The notes beneath the pieces were generated by a model that made no database searches, was not told the DNA's origin, and saw only the letters and a list, made by a program, of their open reading frames with translations. From contig JBAJFG010000479.1 of assembly GCA_037903475.1 (NCBI GenBank), positions 2,900,501 to 2,964,500 on the forward strand: DNA of 64,000 nucleotides, written 5' to 3'. Made by a program: the position numbers and the translations under genes. Origin of the DNA: Ancylostoma caninum (Eukaryota > Nematoda > Chromadorea > Rhabditida > Ancylostomatidae). Within the stretch, counting starts at the first letter, position 1. Every line of letters begins with the position of its first letter. Positions 57,624-64,000 of the stretch are shown here, piece after piece.

Positions 57624-60600
57624 TCATCTCTTCTTTTTCTTTCTGATAGGTGTTCGATCGCCTCTCCGATTCCTAGGCGCGGTTATAGTGTTAGCCAGCT
57701 GTTCAAACTGCTTCACATAATCCCTGCTGTCCTGATTCATCATTTCCACCATTGACGTTCGTACGTCATCCGGGAGCGTCCCACTCCCCTGCTGCGGCAT
57801 TATGTACGCCTTCATTTTGGAAGGCGTAAGTGACGCTTCGCTTAGAGCTCTTTCCATGAGATCGCATCGACTAAAACACGATCGCTTTTACACTGAAAAT
57901 TGTTTTTAATCATTAGTTGCGGCTTACCTTGAGTCATCCGGTTGTGCCCTAAACGAGGAGGAAGTGTGTTCACTCGCTCTCGTTGGAGACATAGATAATT
58001 CTCCTCCGAAAAGGCGATTCATTATGTCAGTCCTGAACGAAAATGTTATGACAATCTATTACAGCAACAATAGCTACATATTCAGCATGCCACCACAAAC
58101 CTCTCTTCGTCCGGTTTAGGTTTAGCAGGAGTCTTCTCCGGAGTACGTAGAGAGCTCAGGAAATCGTGAGCAAACGATGTAGGGCACAACTAAAAACCTC
58201 TTTTTGATTCTTAAAACACCCATATTAAAAGGAAAAGAACTACCTCTGAAAAATCTGTCGCAGCTTTCTCGTTACCATTTCCTTGGTTTCGGTTCATCGC
58301 ACGTTCAAAAACACATCGAGCTTTGTATTGACTCACTACAATAGGCGATTTCACATCCAGCTCGTCTAGGTACATGTATCCATCCAATTTCTTGTTCCAG
58401 TTCCTTATTTTACATCACAAACCAAAAAAAATCTCTAAGAATATGAATATTGCAAAAATTGTAATACTGAAAACACATTTGAGGAAGAGTAAAATCCATC
58501 AAATCATCCCACCCTGCTTGCCGAGCATGATATCGGCTGATGAGCCAGTTGTCTCTACGCGAAGAGCTGTCGTAGCCGCTCTAGGAGCTATAAATGACGT
58601 GATTTGCTTCTGATTCGATGATGAAGCCAATGCCCTTGATGACGATCGGCGATTCTACAATGATATCTTTCAGCCAATACTAATCAAGGTTCCAAAGCTA
58701 GATAAGTTGAAGAATTACATTTGCTTTCTTCCCTCTAAGCGCATTGTACTGCTCCGCAAAGTTATCATACTCTTCAAGTACAACAGCACTCTCAGAAAGG
58801 ACTGGTTGTACGACAACTGGAGTTTGTGGACCCTAAAATATTTCAAGATTGGTTTTTCGCAAAACATGGGCGAACTTGCCCTCACTGAAGCGAGGAGAAG
58901 TGTTCAACATCGAAAAGGTGGGTGATTGACAGATTGACTGCTATCAATAAACGCTTTGGGATCAGGGATGTGCTCAAGTAAATTTTCAAATCCCGTAAAA
59001 CGTAAAACGGAAAACGGAAGGCCAAAAATGGGCGGAAAACGGAAAGCGTAAAACGGAAAACGGAAAATTTTGTCTAAGCATAGGTTTGTGACCAAAAGTC
59101 ATCTTCAACATTAGATTTTATAGGCATCTTCTTGATGAGCGTAAGTGGTGACTCTTTCAAGTAATTAAGTAACCTCAAGCCCACTGATGATACGCACTTC
59201 AAACGCCTAGAATATAGGTAGATTGTAGTATTTATCCTTCACCCAGTTACGAGGGATTGTCAGAGTTATATAATCGATAAGCATCTTTATCAATGAATGT
59301 TTAAGTATACGAGAAGCTGTAAAGTGTCAAAAGTGCGAATTCTTTGCTTTACTTTCGAGCAGACCTATTCTGCAAAAATTCAGACAAAAGGGTAACTATG
59401 GTAATTAATACGCTTGCGATCCAAGAAAGATCGCTTTATCCACAACGGATCCTTTTGGGGCGAGTCAGCGATAGAATAGGGAGGAGAAGAACAGCGTGTG
59501 GGGAACGTGAAATACAAGCAGCCCCAACATTGCGCAAGACATCAGGCGCCAGCGGCGTCAGTGTAGACCTGGAGATCACCTTCAAATTAAAGCAGTGACA
59601 ATTACGGTGTAGCTTTATCCTTCCGTCAAATTGAAAGAAGGCCTACATCATGCGTTGATTCGCAAGAATGCTTGATGCTCTTACCATGGCAGGTCAGGTT
59701 CATGGAAATTTTGTATGAGTCCACTCCTCACTTCTGAGGAACCTTTTTTTTTCCTTTTTTTGAGAATTTCGAGGAGAGCAGGGCGCTTGTATGGCGTATT
59801 TGGAACGACGATGAAGACCAGCAAAACCGTGACGGGACATTTAAATTGCAGTTGAGACAAAAGAAAAGAAACAAAATAGTTCGAACTTCGTGTCGTTTAG
59901 ACGCCAATTTTTGTGACATTGTTGTGAACTCATGTACAGTCCTGTAGATCAGGAGGGAAGGATCTCCGCGACGCTTAGAACCCTCCACTTCGTTCCACGT
60001 CGTTGTCTCCAGCAAGCAGATCGTGGGTCGACATGTTAGACATAACTGCATACCATGGTCGAACGTTGTCTTCAGTCATCTCCGACATGTCGACCCATGA
60101 TCTGCTTGTTGGAGACAACAACATGGAACGAGTGGAGGATTCTAAGCGTCGCGGAGATCCTTCCCTCCTGATCTACAGGACTGTACACTGCGCATCGGAA
60201 CACGAATACCCTCTTCAGGATAGGGAAGTATACCGAAAACAACGATCTCTAATTCTCCATGGTTTTCCGGGATTTTCCGTTTTCCGGGCCAAAACCCGTA
60301 AAACGTAAAACGTAAAACGGAAGGCCAAAAATGGGCGAAAAATGGAAAGCGTAAAACGGAAAACGGAAAATTCCGCACACCCCTGTTTGGGATCCAAATC
60401 ACCAGTGAAGAAGGAAGTTTTTTTGGCAGTCTGCTCTATACCAGCCCAGTAAAGAGATGCCAGAAATTTTTGAGGAAAACGAGTTATTCAAAACAATTGA
60501 GGAAGTATCACCTCCTCCTGAATGGTGTTCAGCGGTGATCCAATGTTACTCTGCGGTGTCAGCTTCGTCTTAGCGTTCCTCACAGGACGTGTCTTTGATG

Positions 60601-63399
60601 GCGGTTCTTCTCTGCAATCACATATTTGCACATACTTGTCCAACATAACTCTGCAGTCAGGGTTGCCAGACAATAAATCGTACTTCCGTTCACTCGTTAC
60701 GTCTGCAGGTCGTTTTCGTGCAGTATCCAGAAGTGCCTCTCCATAGTCCCGTTCCAGTAGAGAAACAAGAACACGCCACGGTTCGCGGAGTCTCGCTGTT
60801 GTTTTGACGCTGTACACTAACTCCACAACTGGTGTCATTCCACACTAAAACATGAATAGAACACAATGATAGTAAAGAATTTAAACTATGGATTCCTGTG
60901 CTCTACTTATTCTCATTCAAAAAAAAAATAAAAACAAAATAAACAGTGAGCTGGTGAATGGTTCTGAATCATAATCTCGCTACTTTGCGGCCACTAATGT
61001 TGCTCACGATGTCCCACGTTGCTTGAAACACAGAACTAACCAAGCAATATATTTCGGCAACGATCGCATCTCCCACGTTCTCCTCACACAACCCATTCTT
61101 TATCACTTCTTCGTTCAGAATAAAATTGTGCGAGATCCTCACAGTATACGAAGGCTCTAAAGAGGTGAATATGTATACATGATCCTAAAAAATACTCCAC
61201 AACAAAGGACTATAGATTGATAGTACAGTTCCAAGCATTACCTGTATTCACCTGTGCGTTCCTTGATCTCTTTGATTTAAGAGCTTCACGATCTTCTCTT
61301 TCCTTCCTCAACCTAAGCACGTGATTTTACTTCATGAGTTTTTTTGTGTTAAAAAATTGCTGGCGGTAATTTCCATACTTATTCAGGGACAGCCCCACTG
61401 CTGGCGACAGCTCAGTGGGGCTCAGGATCACACGACCCACTTCAGTGTCTTTCCCAGCAAATAAGCGGATTTCAGGCCTTGGACCAGATGATCTTCTGCT
61501 TCCGTTGGCATCCTAGAATGAGAGCAATACGTTACGGAAATCAAGTGGGCAGCGAATGGTGTTCACAGCTTTAAACGAACCATTTTGTCAAGCAATGATG
61601 CCCATTTATGACGGAGTAGTTGGAAGATTCTCGAGATGGGGTCATTTGTACTCAACCGGATCCTAAGCAAGGGGTTTTGCTCACAGCTAACCTGAAACAG
61701 GTGATTTTCCACGCAAAGAAAGTGCAAAGGATATGAGTGAAAGCAAACAACTGTTAGCTCACCACATACGATGCATCTGCGTATGTCATGGGTTTCAAAG
61801 ACACGACGATTTCGGGTGGAAACTTGTCAAGCTGGTTATCTGCAATAAAGTAGTCGAGAATTATGCGACTGCGATTCACTGGCATTATTGATTATTTGAA
61901 TTGAATAAGACTGAGAAGAAACGTTAGAAAAAATACGAAAAATTGAAAAGACAAAAATCAAAATGTTTTCATAGAACTTATTCTAGAAAAGATCGGAAAA
62001 TAATGGATAAATAGCATCTTGATGAAAGCAAATGACTTATAGATGACGTACTGTAGAAAAACTTCAACAGTGAAGGACAAGGTGGCGTTTTGATCTTCAC
62101 CGGAACACTTTTCTTCCTCGATTTATCGCGAAACGGCATCGTAGTACAGCTAAATCAGAAATGCAGGTACAGCCAAAGACATAAATGCTACAAACAAATA
62201 CTGACCCATGAAATATTAACTCCTTCATCCTTTCTGGAATATACTGGTTACTACCCGTACGCCTTCTCCATTCACAAGCATTTATGGTTATGAAAAGTTC
62301 TTTTGCATCGCGTCCTATGTCTCCCATTGAATCTTAAACAGTGGTTTTTTCTCCACCGTCTATGCTTTTCAAGTAAAATCACTTACCTTCATCCAAACTG
62401 ATTGACTGTTTTACATGTTTCAGCAAATTGAAATAGTAGTTCTTCGTCTGTTCTTTGTTTTTATCAACTTTCCGTTTGGCCATGATTCGCATAACTCCGT
62501 CAAAGTCTTTGCCACACTGAAATTTACCTATTATTATAGTTTAACTGAAACGTTCGGCGTGGGAAACCTAGTATTTGGCTATTAGAAATGCTAAACCTGT
62601 TTGAGTCCCTCGTAGAAAACCATGATCTCGTCATGATTCCACGTCTTCGATTTTCTAGGGAGGCGCTCTTCTTCGTGTAACGATGAGCTCGTGCATGGTT
62701 TTGATGGCTTAAAAAGCATCATGAGAGTACATAGAAAACAATAAATATTACCAACTGTTTGAAAAAAAAAGTTTTTCCCAGTGAAATCGTGGTCAATTCG
62801 CATTGGCTTTACAGTTTTTGAAAGTACGAGTAAATATCTTCCTTTAAAACCTAGAAGAAAGCGTTCCATTTTGTATTTACCGGTAATGTCAATCGTTATT
62901 CCCTACATCGCAATGGGGCATCACCCGTTAACGCATGTTGGTACGCGTCAGCCGCTCTGGGATCAACGTTTGGGTTAACGCCTATCTAAGTGGGTTACCA
63001 AGCGAAGTTTGCAACAGCGATGGACGCTTAGTGTAATTTTTTTCTGATCTTAATAATGAACCCTCGCAGACGTTACGCCTTAAATCAACATTGTTAGAGA
63101 AATCATCCGACATAATAAACTGTTAGATTACTTTTCATTCCCGGACCCCAAAACTATAATCCCGTAATGAGATTAACACAAAACCTTTACTAAAAAGGTT
63201 AACTCACTCCAGCACTAGTTGAGCACTCTCCGCTTGTACTTTCAGAACGAGTCCCGCTCGTGCTGAGCGGCCGTTGTTCAACCGGTGGTCGAAACGCAAG
63301 CCGACGACGTGACATTTGATCAGAACCCAATCCCGAAGTGCTCGACTCATCTGCGGGTAATGCAGCACTTTCGTCGGGAGGATCAAGGCGACTCGTCAT
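57624..63399 (-). CDS. Cramped-like (CRAMP1) SANT-domain chromatin protein
   Basis: Cramped proteins are nuclear and linked to Polycomb silencing and histone H1 gene control. The Ser-rich N-terminus starts MTSRLDPPDESAALPADESS (63399). The SANT/Myb-like domain follows in two exons: KTWNHDEIMVFYEGLKQ and CGKDFDGVMRIMAKRKVDKN with KEQTKNYYFNLLKHVKQSI, which fits the Cramped signature (WS..D...FFEGL..HGKDF...KNKEQ...YY). Later exons are less conserved: LDKFPPEIVVSLKPMTYADA, PLLRIRLSTNDPISRIFQLL, IRLFAGKDTEVGRVILSPTE, TVRISHNFILNEEVIKNGLC, VVELVYSVKTTARLREPWRV, then after a 2.1-kb repeat-filled intron YLDELDVKSPIVVSQYKARC, SFAHDFLSSLRTPEKTPAKP, DIMNRLFGGELSMSPTRASE and a last exon ending in the basic tail RTPIRKKKKR. 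That the last four exons belong to this gene rests on strand, spacing and splice sites rather than on homology. Confidence 0.8.
58985..59070. repeat. ACGGAAAACGG purine-rich repeat, copy 2
   Basis: AAATCCCGTAAAACGTAAAA, CGGAAGGCCAAAAATGGGCG, GGAAAGCGTAAAACGGAAAA. Nearly the same as 26915-27020. In the large Cramped-like intron. Confidence 0.75.
59933..60187. mobile_element. 255-bp palindrome with ~100-bp arms
   Basis: TGTACAGTCCTGTAGATCAG on the left and CTGATCTACAGGACTGTACA on the right, with matching inner words (CTCCGCGACGCTTAGAACCC / GGATTCTAAGCGTCGCGGAG; GTGGGTCGACATGT / ACATGTCGACCCAT). The loop is about 50 bases. Arms are more than 90 percent complementary by eye, so the insertion is young. 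Confidence 0.82.
60285..60390. repeat. ACGGAAAACGG purine-rich repeat, copy 3
   Basis: AAAACCCGTAAAACGTAAAA, CGGAAGGCCAAAAATGGGCG, AACGGAAAATTCCGCACACC. The right boundary CACACCCCTG is shared with copy 1. Confidence 0.75.
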
Positions 63400-64000
63400 A
63401 TTCACTCAAAAGAGGAAAAAAAGCTGAAAATGGTGGATGCAGCAGCGTCGAAACCAAAACTAACGCCAGAAATGCTGGCTTGAATAACCATCTAGGATGA
63501 AATTATCTTCTTCTTAACAACCTTTACTGTTTTGAAAAAAAATTGACTATGCCAGTTAATAAAACAACGATTCTGATGTACAGCGCACAGGCAACAGAAT
63601 AAAGAGGTATGAACAAGGGTAAAAACAGACTTACAGGAAGAAAAGATAAATAATCAGGTTCCTTGCATAAAATACTTAAATAATGGAGAGATCTTTACAG
63701 TGAATAATTAAATAGGAAACAACTAAATAACAAAGACCTCAAACAACTGGACTGAGATTAAATTAACAATTACAACAGGAATCAAAAAATTGTGACAGGA
63801 ATTCAAGGTATTTAAAAGTCCTTTGGCAGCTATACTTTGGTTCACACAGTAAACATAGACACCTCGTCAGGTTTCGACTGCCACATGCCTAACTTCTTTT
63901 CTCGCAACCTGAACGTGATCATTAATTGATTCCAAATTACTTTCACTTGTAAACACACCAAAACATCTGCTAACGATAAGGAATTGTAATGTAGGAAGGC
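63400..64000. other. Upstream region of the Cramped-like gene
   Basis: AT-rich, no exon seen. An acceptor-like CTCTTTTGAG lies just before the ATG at 63399, so this may be outron sequence removed by trans-splicing. Confidence 0.4.

Overview
The window looks like a chromosomal segment from a nematode, most likely a strongylid (hookworm-like, clade V) species. The evidence is a eukaryotic gene layout with many small exons, splice acceptors of the TTTCAG type, acceptor-like sites directly in front of several start codons (as expected for spliced-leader trans-splicing), and closest family resemblance to Caenorhabditis proteins. From memory, derlin and hsp-75 are close neighbours in C. elegans (R151.6 and R151.7), and klp-6 and clu-1 also lie on chromosome III there. 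I see no bacterial operons, tRNA, rRNA or CRISPR array.

Layout: (1) 1756-6427, minus, an unrecognised nuclear-type protein with a basic N-terminal cluster and a SUMO-like site. (2) 6.4-14 kb, a repeat-rich stretch with a 5'-truncated LINE reverse transcriptase that is itself interrupted by a TTAA-flanked MITE, plus several palindromic elements. (3) 13871-14512, minus, a single-exon orphan ORF. (4) 14847-22564, plus, the CLU/CLUH protein. (5) 24586-36616, plus, a kinesin-3 of the KLP-6/KIF28 type whose introns carry a heavy load of transposons and tandem repeats. (6) 38337-40324 and 40761-45655, minus, a Derlin-2/3 homologue downstream of a TRAP1/HSP-75 mitochondrial HSP90. (7) 47803-53009 and 53244-56113, minus, lipoyltransferase (LIPT1) downstream of the U5 snRNP 40 kDa WD40 protein, only 235 bp apart with a poly(A) signal and a splice acceptor between them, which looks like a nematode operon. 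(8) 57624-63399, minus, a Cramped (CRAMP1-like) SANT-domain chromatin protein.

The genes do not form one pathway. CLU, HSP-75 and LIPT1 all act on mitochondria, but the neighbourhood looks like ordinary conserved synteny. The most unusual content is the non-coding part: at least ten families of short inverted-repeat elements (hAT-like with 8-bp target duplication, three TTAA-flanked elements, a 568-bp near-perfect palindrome inside a derlin intron), a roughly 800-bp AT-rich tandem array in a klp-6 intron, TTCGAA-rich patches, and a compact hammerhead-ribozyme-like core in the large lipt-1 intron. All exon boundaries were read by eye from ORFs and splice consensus, without any alignment or transcript data.
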